From the NCBI GenBank assembly GCA_007644065.1, contig VJWN01000027.1, forward strand, positions 1-64,000: 64,000 nucleotides of DNA, read 5' to 3'. Both the position numbers and the translations under genes were made by a program. Below are positions 48,136-60,347 of this stretch, in pieces; the stretch's first letter is position 1; every line of letters starts with the position of its first letter. The stretch is from Margaritispora aquatica. Lineage: Eukaryota; Ascomycota; Leotiomycetes; Helotiales; Discinellaceae. The notes beneath the pieces were generated by a model. The model did no database searches. It saw nothing but the letters and a program-made list of their open reading frames with translations, and was not told where the DNA came from.

Positions 48136-49245
48136 TTAGAATGCAAAGACTTGATCCTCCAACTTGCTGACTGGCTTGGCTTTCGTGAATCCAAGACCCT
48201 CGGATGCCTTCTTCATTGCGCTGATCATCGGTGGGGGCCCACAGAGAAGAAGCTTGACATCATCGGCTGGCTTAGGGAGGAATTTCTGTACACTTGTTAG
48301 TTCTGCTCAAGAGTGCATCAGCTGATATCTTACGGTAATCATCTCAGGAGTAACAAATCCGACACCACCGTTCCATTTCTCAGGTGGGTTGTTCAAAACA
48401 TAGTGAACTCTGAAGGCTGGATCTTCCTTGGCCAAGTTATCCAGGTCCTCCTTCAGAAGAATATCCTCTTGGTTGACGTTTGCGAAGATCAAGTCAATCT
48501 CAGTCTTGTCGCCAGTTGGTCTTCCACGGATAACAGCACGGATAATTTGAAGCATTGGTGTGATACCAGTTCCTCCTGCGATCATACCAAAGTGGCGCAC
48601 CATGTTTGGTGTGTATACCATGGCTCCCTTAGGACCTCTAACCTTGATGCTCTCTCCAACCTTGAGGGTGGCCATATACTTGGAGATGTTTCCTGTTGGG
48701 TAGGACTTGATGAGGAGATCGAAGAAGCCAGGTTGGTGGTCTCCTGAAACTGGGGTATAGGATCGAACGATCTCCTTGGATGTGCCATCTGGTTGAGGAA
48801 GCGTGGCGGCGATAGAGATGTGTTGTCCGATGGGCAGACCGAGGATGTTTGTAGGAGATGGCAGAGCGAAGCGGTAACTGGTCGTGTGAGAAAAGTACTA
48901 ACAACACATTTGGAAAACTCACATTGCGACATTGTGGGAGATGACGGTCTTCTCTGTCAACTTGAACTTTTGGAACTCGGTTGGCTTAAGGACACTGATC
49001 ACTGCTGTACATGAAATTAGTCTATCATTATCTTCAATTTGACACATGGAAGACGAGTCCACAGGTCGAGGGCACAACATACTGGTAGTGGTATTGGTAT
49101 TCCAGACTTGATATCCACCTAGCACTGCTGCCAACAAAACCGCGAAAGGAAGCCATTCGCTCTTTACAATCGCACATCCAACAATCAATAGCCCGGATGG
49201 GATATAGACGCCGTTCACGTACTTCTGGGAGAGGAATTCGGACAT
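48136..49245 (-). CDS. cbr1: NADH-cytochrome b5 reductase
   Basis: Four exons, 49245-49083, 49004-48923, 48877-48334 and 48285-48136, give 312 aa. One N-terminal hydrophobic segment ([14 protein letters not shown]) serves as a membrane anchor. The FAD-binding RSYTPVSG follows (family RxYTxxS). The NAD(H) site is [14 protein letters not shown], and the C-terminal [13 protein letters not shown] contacts the nicotinamide. The enzyme passes electrons from NADH to cytochrome b5 for sterol and fatty-acid desaturation at the ER or outer mitochondrial membrane. The start at [12 protein letters not shown] is chosen because it keeps the anchor near residue 30 as in Cbr1 proteins. The frame is open a further 19 codons upstream. 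Confidence 0.94.
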
Positions 49246-49657
49246 CGTTACGTTTCTGGTGAGGTTAGTCAAAATATTGTTGAGAAGCTCGTGGGAGTTC
49301 AAAAATAGCGAATATGGTGTCGCAGACTGGTCGCAAATAGTAGAAAGTGCCCACGTACCTAGAATATAAGTTCTGACGAACGATCGAATGCGTTGGAGGG
49401 GTTCAATGGCTATTCACTTGGACTTGAAGTTCGGCGGTGCGAGGCGGGAGTTCAACGGGTCACTCTCACTCCACAAAAATGATATTACCGAAAAAAGTTA
49501 AGGGATGCCGGAATATATCCGCATGGGGCAGGAGTTTCCCGTCTACCAAGTGATTAGATTAGATCCTCCCGTCAAGATCATGTTTCCAGAACAGTCTCCC
49601 GTCTGTTACATGCACTGACAACAGAAATGCGATTGTGAGGTTCGAGAAACAATCACC
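49246..49657. promoter_or_regulatory. divergent promoter region
   Basis: About 410 bp between the divergently transcribed b5 reductase and DUF3605 genes. It must carry both promoters. No specific site was recognised. Confidence 0.5.
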
Positions 49658-50586
49658 ATGGGAGACAACACAGACACCGAGGAGAAGGCGAGCAAGATCG
49701 AAGAAGCAGAAATACCATTTCCCTTGACTGATGTTGATCGATGGGTATTGTCACTGACAGATGAGGAATTCCATCTCCAGACATGGGATGATCTCAAGGA
49801 AATCATAGGTGAGCATGGTGTTTCTACTGCTTAAATTTATGTCCATTTGATAGGTTATACATGTGGTTATCAGGATGCTGCTTGAAAGTTGCATTGTCCC
49901 AACATCCTCAAGACATCATACCAAGAAATGCCCCTGAATCACAACCGAAGATCTTTGTGGAGTGAGACCAAAAGCACGAGGGGTACCTACTTCACGTGAT
50001 AGAGAAGCTCTTCTAGGGTTGAGCGGTATCTCATGCACGACGTAACATACAGAATGTACACTTCGAGCATATATTGAATTCGCTGATGCTTGCATTAGGC
50101 GCCAATGAGTTAGAAACTCTCAAGCGGAGGCCTTCAGATTTACGTCGGTATATATCTTGGTCTCAAGATGTTAAAGTCAAATATGGAAGCATGACGAACT
50201 ATCTTGTTGAGCATCGACTACCTTGGGGTTCTCCTCCATTTACGTATCGATCCTCAGTACCTTTTGAGAACCCAGATGATTTCTCAATCCTCAGAAACGA
50301 CTGGCCGTATGGCATGACACCTGATGTGACCCATATCGTAGTCTGGAGCAAAACACCCATTGCCACGGACGACAAGAGAGGAGATGTAACGGATGAGAGC
50401 AGGAAGCTTGTCCAGGATTTTGTTAGAAAGACTTTCACTGCGAGACTTGGTGGCGATGAGGACCGTGTGATTTGGTTCAAAAACTGGGTGCAATTGCAGA
50501 GTGTGAGAGCTTTGGAGCATGTGCATGTTCTCGTAAGGAATGCAACAAAGGAAGATTTGAAGTTTTGGACAGGAGAGAAGTCATAG
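49658..50586 (+). CDS. DUF3605 protein, N-acetylglucosamine-induced protein 1-like
   Basis: Two exons, 49658-49808 and 50099-50586, give 212 aa. The core blocks WPYGMTPDVTHIVVWSKTPI, VWFKNW-like text (read here as VIWFKNWVQLQSVRALEHVH) and the early LKRRPSDLRRYISWS match the DUF3605 family. That family includes proteins induced by N-acetylglucosamine in yeasts, but its biochemical role is not known. The 290-nt intron is long for this window and its acceptor (TTGCATTAG) gives correct phase. An extra exon inside it cannot be excluded. Confidence 0.8.
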
Positions 50587-50672
50587 ACGGCTTTTGCTTG
50601 ACAACAAAGCTTTAATAGATTTAATGCCATTCTCACGATCAGTGGCCTTCATATATCATGACTTCGATCCTC

Positions 50673-51161
50673 TCAAGCGGCTCTTCTCTGCTTCCTGTTT
50701 CCTGCCATTGCGACCTGCTCCTCTGGCATTTGTCCCTTCTGCGCACCTCCCATCATACCCTTTGCCATTCCCAACAATCCATATCCCTTGTATGCTCCAT
50801 AGACTGGCACCGCAGCCCAGACCAACCATCCCCAATTTCCGAAGGTAATAACAGCAACCAAGGACAGCCAAGTCACCCAGATGATGTCAAACATGTACTC
50901 TGTCAGACCTGGCGCAGAAAGATCCTCTCCTGCACTCTTCAAGTTGTTGTTCACATCATACTTTGGCCGTCCAGTGGTCTCGAGAATGTATTCGGCCACC
51001 AGGCATGGGATGGAGAAGATGAAGTATGCGAGCAGAGAGCGGCGCTTGACCAAAAGATTAAACAAGATAAATACGCCATTGAGAGACAGAGTGCCGATGT
51101 GTAGACTCTTTAGTGATTCAATGTTGGCTTTCGCGCGATCTTTCTTTGCTTTCTGAGCCAT
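50673..51161 (-). CDS. SRP-independent targeting protein 2 (Snd2/TMEM208 family)
   Basis: A single exon encodes 162 aa. Length, a basic N-terminus (MAQKAKKDRAKANIESLK) and three to four TM helices (LSLNGVFILFNLLV, LLAYFIFSIPCLVAEYILE, IIWVTWLSLVAVITFGNWGW, LVWAAVPVYGAYKGYGLL) match TMEM208. In yeast this protein is Snd2, an ER membrane component of the SND targeting route for proteins with internal or C-terminal TM segments. The C-terminal tail ends in basic residues (GNRKQRRAA). Confidence 0.88.
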   Translation of the reverse strand: MAQKAKKDRAKANIESLKSLHIGTLSLNGVFILFNLLVKRRSLLAYFIFSIPCLVAEYILETTGRPKYDVNNNLKSAGEDLSAPGLTEYMFDIIWVTWLSLVAVITFGNWGWLVWAAVPVYGAYKGYGLLGMAKGMMGGAQKGQMPEEQVAMAGNRKQRRAA

Positions 51162-52038
51162 TTTGCAGAGAAGTGGCTTTTGGGAAATATGTACAATATG
51201 ACCGGATATGGAATTGGTCGTGTGCGTTCCAAGAGATCGTGGTAGAGAATGGATTGTGGATGGTGGTGATCGAATGCGTCAACGGAGTTTCAACCAGGTG
51301 GTGGATATGTCCTTTGAGGAACAGGGTTGCTGAAGAAAAACAATGGATGTGTTTCCCTATATCCGTCTTCTATCCTGACCACTCAATGCGAAATCGAACC
51401 GTCGTTGGCCTTCCACTTCAACTTTCCTCTGTCCTGAGGGCTGCGAGGCTGAATCATGTGATCTCGTTGCTACGCCACCCCAACCAATTATTTTCCTGAC
51501 CCGCCGCCGACCAAAACATCGCGAACTTCCTCCAAGGCGACAGGCGCATGGATGAACCGGGGAACGTTGTTGACTTCCAAAAATCCGATTCTGCTCGCTC
51601 TTCTCTGCTACAGTCAGCGTTCGAATTATTATTCAACTCTGAAATTGAAATCCATACCCACACCTATTGCGTGAGGAAAGCCATTCTTTATTGTGCACCT
51701 TCTCGTCATCCTGTCGTTTTGTTCTATGTTCCTTTCGGAGGTCAACTTTGCGGTCTTGTTATTGTTCCTTTGAAGCTTCGACGTACCCGCTTCGAACCTT
51801 CCACCTCTCGTTCTTCGCGTTCAGCAAATAATTTTAATGCCATTCGATGATCAATAGATATTGTTCGCACGTTCGTATCCCTCCGAGAAGCGCGTACTGA
51901 ACGATTGCCACCAGAACACCCGGCACGATTCACTACAATACATAACCGCCGACTCAAAACAAAAACCTCTGTATGGCGAGACCATCCTAATATCCTTTGA
52001 ATTGGTCTGCAACTTGCTTCCGACCGCTTCTCTCCAAG
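51162..52038. promoter_or_regulatory. divergent promoter region (snd2 / cdc27)
   Basis: 877 bp between divergent genes. The cdc27 side has a long leader; the TTG-started extension from 51997 is not needed because MAPTNYCIAPQL is the family-like start. Confidence 0.5.
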
Positions 52039-54593
52039 ATGGCACCAACCAACTACTGCATTGCGCCTCAGTTGCAGCAGCTTATACACTACCATATCGA
52101 TAATAACCTCCTTGACAACGCTCTCTTCTTCGCAGAACGACTCTTTGCACAAGACCCCAAGAATCCCGACTCTTCATATTTACTAGCACTCTGCCATCTA
52201 CGTCTAGGGGATAATGCCTCCGCATACGAGTACGCAAAATACATGGGGACTAAAGGTCCATCTCTTGCATGTACACATATTTTCGCGCAAGCATGTCTGG
52301 CATTGATGAGGCACAAAGAGGGAATCATGGCTTTGGAGAAGTTAAAGCCGCTCTGGCATGGGAAAAATAGCTTTGGGAAACACACATCTTCCTCTAGGCA
52401 TTCATTACCTGATGCAGCCGCAGTCAGCTGTCTCCTAGGGAAGCTATACTTTGGCTATGATAACAAACAACAAGCCACTCACTACTTTGAGGAAGCCCTG
52501 AAACTCAATCCATTTATGTGGGACGCTTTTACAGGTTTATGCGACATGGGCGCGGAAGTGAGAGTCCAAGCTATCTTCAAGATGAATGCAGAGATGGAGA
52601 GCATATTGAAGGCGAATGCGCAGGATCAATGGGAGACACAGTCGCAATCGAAAGAGAGTGCACATCCGGTGCTGCCTGATCAAGATCGAAGTCGGCATGG
52701 TGCCCGACCAACCTCTGTTGTCAGCGACGTACCTGATCCTTTTAACAACGCACCAAGTCGTGGCTTCGCTGGTGGACTCTTTGGAACTTTAGGTCTTTCC
52801 CAAAAACTGAACGAGAGCAATCCAAGCTCGACGAACTTACCAGCTGCAGTTGGTGGGGGGGTTGGAGAGGAGGCGCTGGAAACACCTACTGGGCCAAGTG
52901 CTATTGTCGACATCACAGCTGTGCAGAATCGACGAGATGCAGCCACTGCAATGTCTGCATATTCCTCAGAACCCCCACAAGCGCCAGTGCGGAAGAAGAC
53001 AGGCTTTCATGGCTTAGGAATGGATTTCAGTATGGATGTACCTAAGATGAGCAGAGGAATTTCATCGAAACGTCCGCAAAAAATTCCCGAATTTATAGAA
53101 GATTCCGCAGCCACCCAATCACTAAGGAACAACAATATTCTGCCTGCTGCTGGGGAACGAAAACGAACAGCATCAGGTCAGGTAGCCATTAGACAAGGAT
53201 CGGAGGATCCTGGAGCACCACAAGCGAGGAGGAGTGCACGACTGTTCCGCAAAGATCAACCACCAGGGGCCAAGCCAACAAGCATAGTTCCAACAGTAGG
53301 ACCACTTCCTGGGAGGGAGCTCAAGAAGACTCGACAACCGATAAGCAAGATAATGCGCCCAGCTTCAAGCGCTTCGACCGTTGGCCGTCCAGTTAGTGGC
53401 AACCGGAAACATGTGGAAGACAGCATGGATTTGGATCAGAAAGAATCCAGTACAATGGGTTGGATTGGTCAGATGGCTAGCTTGCCTGTCCAGAAGCCAA
53501 TCGTTTCGGATTTAATGAAGCAAGAAGATGCCTTACGGTATCTTTTGGATTTGTTTCGGAAATTTGGTCACGGTTACTACGCTCTTTCCAAGTTTCGCTG
53601 CACGGAAGCTATTCAGTTGTACAAAGCCTTGCCCAGAGCTCATCAAGAAACACCTTGGGTTCTTGCCCAAATAGGTCGTGCCTACTATGAACAGGCATCT
53701 TATGTAGAAGCTGAGAAGTACTACAAGCGTCTGAGGCAGCTTGCACCTACGCGATTCGATGACATGGAAATCTTCTCGACAATACTATGGCATCTGAAGC
53801 GGGAAACTGATCTAGCATTTCTTGCTCATGAGCTGATAGATGCTTCATGGCAGTCTCCGCAAGCATGGTGTGCACTTGGAAATTCTTGGTCGCTTGTACG
53901 GGATCACGAACAGGCGCTTCGATGTTTCAAGCGCGCAACTCAGCTAAATCCCAAGTTCGCATATGCTTTTACACTTCAAGGTCATGAGCATGTTGCCAAC
54001 GAAGAGTATGAAAAAGCACAGACTTGTTACCGAGCAGGTATGGCAGCAGATAATCGACATTACAATGCCTGGTATGGGGTGGGCCGTGTGTACGATAAAC
54101 TTGGAAATTACGACAAAGCCATCGCTCACTTTACTGCTGCATCACAGATCAATCCAACAAATGCTGTCTTGATATGTTGTATTGGTACTGTTCTAGAGAA
54201 ACAAAAGCAACCAAAACAAGCTCTCGCTTATTACACCAAGGCAACAGAACTAGCTCCTAGGTCAACATTAACGAGATTCAAGAAAGCTAGAACGTTGATG
54301 TCTATTGGCGATTTAGACTCTGCTCTCCGCGAGCTAACTGTATTGAAAGACCTTGCGCCAGAAGAACCAATGGTACATTTCTTGCTTGGCAGATTATACA
54401 AAAGTCTCAGAGAAAAAGGCTTGGCTGTGAGGCACTTTACTATTGCACTCAACCTAGATCCAAAGGTACTTGATTCCCCTACTTGCTTCATAGCATGTGC
54501 TAACTCCAAACAAAGGCAAGTGGCCAAATTAAAGAAGCAATCGAAAGTCTCGAAGAAGACACGGACGAAGATGACCAGAGCATGATGCCATGA
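52039..54593 (+). CDS. cdc27: anaphase-promoting complex subunit 3 (Cdc27/BimA/Nuc2)
   Basis: Two exons, 52039-54465 and 54516-54593, give 834 aa. The N-terminal TPR block (QLQQLIHYHIDNNLLDNALF, DSSYLLALCHLRLGDNASAY, AAVSCLLGKLYFGYDNKQQA) is the dimerising half. A long Ser/Pro-rich loop, roughly residues 200-480, is probably a site of Cdk phosphorylation. The C-terminal TPR superhelix starts near 500 (YYALSKFRCTEAIQLYKALP, APQAWCALGNSWSL-like text, WYGVGRVYDKLGNYDKAI). It binds Cdh1/Cdc20 Ile-Arg tails and Apc10 within the APC/C ubiquitin ligase. Splicing of the last intron yields the acidic tail EDTDEDDQSMMP. Without splicing the frame would end in a basic peptide at 54585. Confidence 0.95.
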
Positions 54594-55755
54594 TGAGTGT
54601 CACTTTCCCGAACTTTGATTTTTCATGTTGAGCGGCTTGGTACGGTTTGGAGCAACTATTTTTATTTTCACATCATTCACCGGCGGGCGTTGGATATAAC
54701 GACGTACTGCACTACGGCATTACTACAATGGCTGCGCGGCGCAGCATGATGATACGATACCGAGGATTACGAAGCATTTGCATTGGAGTGGCGTTCATGG
54801 ACCGGTTTGAAGGCTTCTACAACTGGGTGGTTTACATAGCGTGGTGTTTGTACATAGGTTAGGGCAGGTTTGGTTGATAGACCTGGTACAACGAGGGCGA
54901 ACCAACCGACACACAATGCGCTGATGATCTGTATTTGCGTTGGAGCTGGCATGCTTTGGAAGGATGGCATCTTGTTAGACGCGGTGATTGGGTGGAGGAT
55001 GTGGAAGGGCATATCCGCTATCAATAAGATGTTTCAGCAACTTGAATTCTGTACTGCGAATTGAACTGAGATGTTTTGGTCTTCGAGTGAAGCGCATATA
55101 TCTATTTGCATCGATTGCTTGGACGTATCTTGGACTTTCCGCGCAGGTATGGATGATCCGTGCCGTGAAGTCGATCTTTCTTTCGGCATCGGGTGACCGT
55201 CGATGCAACAAGTGGAGTCGTCGTCTCAACTTCAGGTATCATCATGTTTCGTCCACTTCGATGATTCTTGGCGGGCAGGAAAAGATCCTCAATTGATCAT
55301 TGCGATGACTTCTGAAGAAATGATCTCATTCCTTCCATGCCATTCTTCTAATCAAAGAAGGATTTGAGTCGAATCAAGCTTCGCGAGTCCTGCTTCTTGC
55401 ATCTGGCGAACTTTACCCGCCCGCCACCTTCTCGCTTGTTCCTGGAACTCCAGACGAAGTTTCATTGAGCCTCCTCAGACGTGGAGGAGATCCGATGCGT
55501 GCTCACTTACCTCCGTAACCAGTGGTGACGCGTTTTCATGGCGTCGTTTGACTTTCCTTTTGCAGCCTTTATATCCTCTCGTTTTCCACTTTCGTCGATT
55601 TTAAATCAAGGTTAAGGTTCTGCGAATCTCACCCACTCTATCTATTTATCTTCTTGTCCTCATTTTTTTCGCCACTCACTATACCACTAGGTGTCTAGCT
55701 ACTCTGTACTACCATATTTAATATCTCAACTTTGGTGACTTGACATCCAAGCAAG
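54594..55755. other. intergenic, no gene seen
   Basis: Downstream of cdc27 and upstream of the PEBP gene. Frames on both strands at 54767-55296 overlap and look like chance. The pyrimidine-rich 200 bp before 55756 is a plausible promoter and leader. Confidence 0.4.
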
Positions 55756-56573
55756 ATGAAAGCAGGTTCTTTCGCAGCGAGTCTGCTCTTTGCGCTGGCG
55801 AGCACAGTTGCGGCTATGACGCCGCCGGGTGTCTTGCCTGTCAATACGGAGAATATGACGAATTTCTATGATACCTCCACGTTAGCTACGAATGGTGTCA
55901 ATGTTGCGAAAGCGAGTATGTCTCAATCCGCCCTCTCCTCCCATCAATAGCAACCAACAATAAATCTGACAAACACCCCACCACAGACACGACCATAGCG
56001 CCAACCGTCGCCCTCGACAAAGTAATCAACGGCACGACTTTCGCGCTCGTGATGTTCGACCCCGACACGCCTGCCACGGGCATCGGCGGCAACGGGACGA
56101 ACTCCTTCCTCCATTGGTTCCAGGATGGCTTGACGAGCTCGAAGGCTACGACGAGGGTTGGTGGGAGTGGAGCGGGGGGAAAGACGGTGTTTAATCTGGT
56201 CAACGTCGCGAATGAGAGTGCGGTTGCAAGTTATGTGTTCGTGCTCATTTTTCTTATCTCTATGCTAGTCCTCTTTCCTAGGGTTAGGTTATTTTGATGA
56301 TCGGGCTTGGGTGAAGATGCACGCTCACTGGAGGGCAAGAAAAAGAGCAAAGGATGGCTTTGGATGGAGATAATTGAGGTGTGCTGACTAGATATTCATA
56401 GACCTCCCGGACCGCCGAAGGGAGAGACGCATCGCTATACCCAGATTTTGATCGACACGACGGGCATGAAGCCATTTAATGTCAGTAGAGCCCAGTTTGA
56501 CGCTGATGCGTTTGTCAAGAAGGCTGGGGTGAAGGTTATCAGTTCGAATTTCTTCAATGTTACTGGTGTATGA
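55756..56573 (+). CDS. secreted phosphatidylethanolamine-binding protein (PEBP) family member
   Basis: Three exons, 55756-55915, 55987-56236 and 56402-56573, give 193 aa. A signal peptide is evident (MKAGSFAASLLFALASTVAA). The PEBP signature D-P-D-x-P appears as FALVMFDPDTPATG. The second ligand-pocket block is PPGPPKGETHRYTQIL after the second intron (165 nt). Several N-glycosylation sequons (NMT, NGT, NES, NVS, NVT) fit extracellular location. The family binds anionic lipids or inhibits proteases (yeast Tfs1 inhibits carboxypeptidase Y). The role of secreted fungal members is unclear. The GC-rich exon 2 contrasts with AT-richer flanks. Confidence 0.87.
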
Positions 56574-57144
56574 TTAAGGATTGATACTCAGCCCGGTGCT
56601 GAGCAGTTAATAATAATTTTGTTTCTCCCACGTCTGTTTTATACCGTTGGTAGTTCGTCTATGTTTATCTTAAAAATGCCAGACTATTAAATTTCGTTAC
56701 TACCCAGGACCGATAGATAGCTGTATATAATGTGGAGATGACGCCTTAGAATGTGCTTAAATATTCTACACATTGGAAGAGTATATAAAAAGTAGACCTA
56801 GGAGAAAATTCCCTAAGAAGTTGCGATACTTGGGCCTTGTATTCTGGCAGGTTTTTGGCTTTCATGAAGACGAATTTAGCTCACCTAGATAGAAGGCATT
56901 AGTGTAGCTCTATTTAAGCTCTTGTCTAAAATGTTAGGTTCTGGACCTGGATTGGACGAGACGATGAAGCCATTGGCGAATAGGATCACGATTGCGACGC
57001 CACCACTACTGCGAGCTTCAAACAGTAACAGCTGTGTAACCTTCCCCTCGCGACGACCTCAAGATTCTAATCTATATCATTATTTGTCTGTACTCAAACA
57101 TTGAACGTTGTTGTTGTTGTTGTTGTTGTTGGAAACCTGCAACC
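56574..57144. other. intergenic with GTT repeat before RBR gene
   Basis: 3' region of the PEBP gene and promoter of the RBR ligase gene. Frame 56922-57104 (+) is unsupported. A GTT triplet repeat lies immediately upstream of the next start codon. Confidence 0.45.
57107..57131 (+). repeat. (GTT)8 microsatellite in 5' leader
   Basis: Eight GTT units end 13 nt before the RBR start codon at 57145, so the repeat is almost certainly transcribed in the 5' UTR. Confidence 0.9.
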
Positions 57145-58703
57145 ATGACTTGCATTTACGAACCTCCATTCCTCACTCTCGATCAACCAACCGCAGACCT
57201 GATTCTCCAGCTTCAATTAGAAGATGCCGAGCTGTACTTCTCGTCCTCGAAGGGCAAGGGCAAGGGCCGTGAAGACGAAATGTCCGATGAGGCCTATGCT
57301 TTTGAGTTGCAAAGGGAGGAAATAGAGTACATGCCACTATTCTGCACCGACAACCGAATGGCTCGAAGCATGGCGTCTGCTGTAGTTAACGATGGGCCTA
57401 TCATATCGGAGACTTGTCTCCAGGAGGAAATTGCTGCGCGGGATCATAATATTGCTCAGAAATTGAGTAATGGAATAGAGACTCAGAGCACACAAGGACC
57501 GGAACCAGATACGGAGTCAGGCACACTAGATGATGAGATTTTAGAGAAGTTGCGAATGTTGTACGTCTTTAAAACCCATGACGATATCGTCCAGGATGAT
57601 GCTGCTTCTTCAGATACCCAATCTGTAGCTGGTGATCGTCCAGAGTCGTCGGCATGGGCGGCAAGCAGACCCAGTAAGCGAGCACCCAATGCTCGTCGCT
57701 GTGAGGCTTGTAGAGACGAAGTTCGATTTGTCGATATTGCTCGACTGCCGTGTCAACACGAATACTGCCGTGGGTGTCTCGGAGAGCTATTCGAGGCATC
57801 GATGACGGACGAGACACTTTTCCCTCCTCGTTGTTGTCGCATGTCCATTCCAGTCAACAGCGTGCAAATATTTTTGAAGGCAGCAGTGGTACGACAGTTT
57901 GCAAAGAAGAAGATTGAGTTTGAAACTCCCAATCGTACATACTGTCATTCCCCAACATGCTCGGCATTTATTCACCCTCGAAACATCACAAGCGATGTTG
58001 CTACTTGTACCGAGTGTAGGCTGCGGACATGCACGAATTGCAAAACAGCAGCTCATACAGGGGACTGTCCGAACGATACTGCTCTACAGCAAACGCTAGA
58101 AATAGCTAGAGAGCATGGATGGCAACGATGCCACTCTTGCTGGAGAGTTGTTGAGCTGGATCATGGCTGCAATCATATGACGTTTGTCACTCCTTAGACC
58201 CGTTAAGGGTATGCTAACACTGTGGTAGCTGTCGATGTGGCGCCCAATTTTGCTATGTCTGCGGTCAGCCATGGAAGACCTGCAGTTGCGAACAGTGGGA
58301 CGAGCACCGTCTCTATGCTCGCGCGAACGAAATAATAGACCGCCAACAAGACCCCGCTGCAGCAGCAGCTGTTCATCCTCCCCAGCCAATCCCTGCACCT
58401 CTTCCAGTTCCCGCCCCTGTCCTTGCGGTTGATGAACCCGAGGAAGTAGAAGTTGCACCGGAAAATCTCAACAGACCAGGAGGTGACGTTGTAGTGCATA
58501 ACCCAGCAGTTGAGCGACTACGCTTGCTTCAAGCGACAATGCAAAATCTTAGGGACAATCATGAGTGTGGGCACCGTCACTGGCGTTGGATCAATGGAGC
58601 TCATCGATGTGAGGAATGTTCACATTTCCTTCCACAGTACATCTTCGAGTGTCGTCAGTGTCAGCTGAGGGCTTGTAATCGATGCAGAAGGAACCGACTT
58701 TGA
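57145..58703 (+). CDS. RBR-type (RING-IBR-RING) E3 ubiquitin ligase
   Basis: Two exons, 57145-58181 and 58229-58703, give 503 aa. The N-terminal 180 residues are acidic and helical, with a KGKGKGRED linker. RING1 spans about residues 186-231 (CEACRDEV, CQHEYCRGCL, CC). The IBR spans about 267-308 (YCHSPTCSAFIHP, CTECRLRTCTNC, HTGDC). RING2 starts at 329 (CHSCWRVVELDHGCNHMT, then CRCGAQFCYVCG). Cys342 in GCNHM is the expected catalytic cysteine for the HECT-like thioester step. The C-terminal part after a Pro-rich stretch has an extra Cys/His cluster (HECGHRHWRW, CEECS, CRQCQLRACNRCRRN). This architecture is expanded in ascomycetes. Substrates are unknown. Confidence 0.92.
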
Positions 58704-60347
58704 TCTGAGAGTACGCGAGAGGAGTATTGGATCTCTGAATTTAGAAATAGTTATATGATATCCTCTTGGTCACAAATACTGTCGAGAATTCCTCGTAAAT
58801 GATATGTTTTGCATTGATAGCCCACGACGTATAAATTGACATCTAGATGAATGGAGAGTTTATTGTCTATTCAATGTAATTACGACTAGCATCCAATCAA
58901 GGTGCGATGTCTTAATTTGGACATTTTTGCTTAGCGAAAAACTGCTGACATGTGTAGAGTCATGAGTAATCAGTACCTCAACCCATTTCTTGAAAGCAGT
59001 ATCTTGTATTATTAACTTCAATACCTTTAGAAATGACACCCACGCATCACAGTAGTGTATGAGTATTGCTGAATGATAGGATGCTGGAACGTCCACATGC
59101 ACGGCACCTACTTGTGAGCTGGAGTCAGCCACAGGATTGGAAATCAGGAGGCACAGTGTCTTTTCGTACATATGGTTATAAAACACATCCATAGCTCAGG
59201 TAACTGATGGTTTCTTCTTTTCACTACCACAATTCTGATCGAACTTCATTTCATCTCACATGATTTTGATCGACCTGTTATTTGCAACTTGGGAGTTGGA
59301 GTCGGTGAGTTTTGTTTTCTTTCGCATTTTTCTACACTATATAGGAGAAACAGGGTATCTTTTAACCAATAGGACTAATCCGTCGGTGATAGCATTCAGA
59401 CTATGGACAAGGCGAAGATGATTGGCTGGAGAGGATTCGTTCAGACGCATGAGAGCATCAAGGATACAATCGACAAGATGGCAGAGTTGAAAATGGTTCC
59501 GCTTCTACCATCTAGTCTCTAAAAAGCCTGCTATAGATGTGGCAAGATTAGGCATAGGATCACAAGTATTATAAGATTGACTTCAGCTCGCTTAATTATT
59601 AGATTTAGAAAAGTTAGGTCCACTTATTCTAGAACTCAATATTTGAGATTGAAATTGTATTCTGAATTACCTCAAGTCAATTTCTATTCTATCATTACTA
59701 TTTGTTTCGGTTTATTGACATGCTTGTATTCAGTCATTGCAACAATCACAAAGCTACCAAAGTTCGAGGCCCTTTCGCTATCTGAGAAATAAATTTAACA
59801 TTTCATAGTCCAAAATTGTTCTATCTGCATTGTTGCATTTTTGGTACTTATCACGGTCATAGTAATCCACTTGCCGTACTGTGTGATTGTTTGGGGTATA
59901 ATCGAGGCTGACGAGCTTATGACTGTTGGTCGTGCAGATGGGCCACCAGTGATTGAAAATAGGATATGCAGTTCAAGAAGATTTGCCCATAACTTATCAA
60001 CACCAACACCAACACCAACGTTGTGATGGAAAATGGAAACGTGGACACCATTCTCTATCGTCATTGCCGCGCGCGAACTGGGTACGCCGCACGGACATGT
60101 TTAAGCCCGAAACATTCTTCTAGGCCAACATGATGCATAACAGCTAAAAAGGACCAAGACGAAACCTGCTCGTTTATTTTGAGTGTGGTCTCACCTGTGG
60201 CCTGTTTCTTACAACACTCTTGTGAGTGCCCGATATACATAATTGTAGTTGGACACAAAGACAACTCTCATGAATTATCAACTTTATACGACTACAGCTC
60301 ACCTCTCATCTCATCACCGCCAAATAATTTAGCGAATTGAACTTAAG
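58704..60347. other. intergenic with possible gene fragment
   Basis: Holds a minus-strand frame at 58860-59192 without family signal, a possible dehydrogenase fragment at 59400-59522 (separate entry), and CCAACA repeats near 60000-60020. No full gene was supported. Confidence 0.4.
59400..59522 (+). pseudogene. possible C-terminal fragment of an NAD(P)-binding epimerase/reductase
   Basis: After an AG acceptor, 40 codons read TMDKAKMIGWRGFVQTHES then IKDTIDKMAELKMVP and stop. The pattern of a helix, GW-x-GF, a T-x-E-S step, a second helix and a terminal K-x-x-P resembles the last exon of fungal SDR/PRISE-like epimerases. Nothing upstream restores a Rossmann fold, so it would be a remnant. A chance frame is possible. 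Confidence 0.3.
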
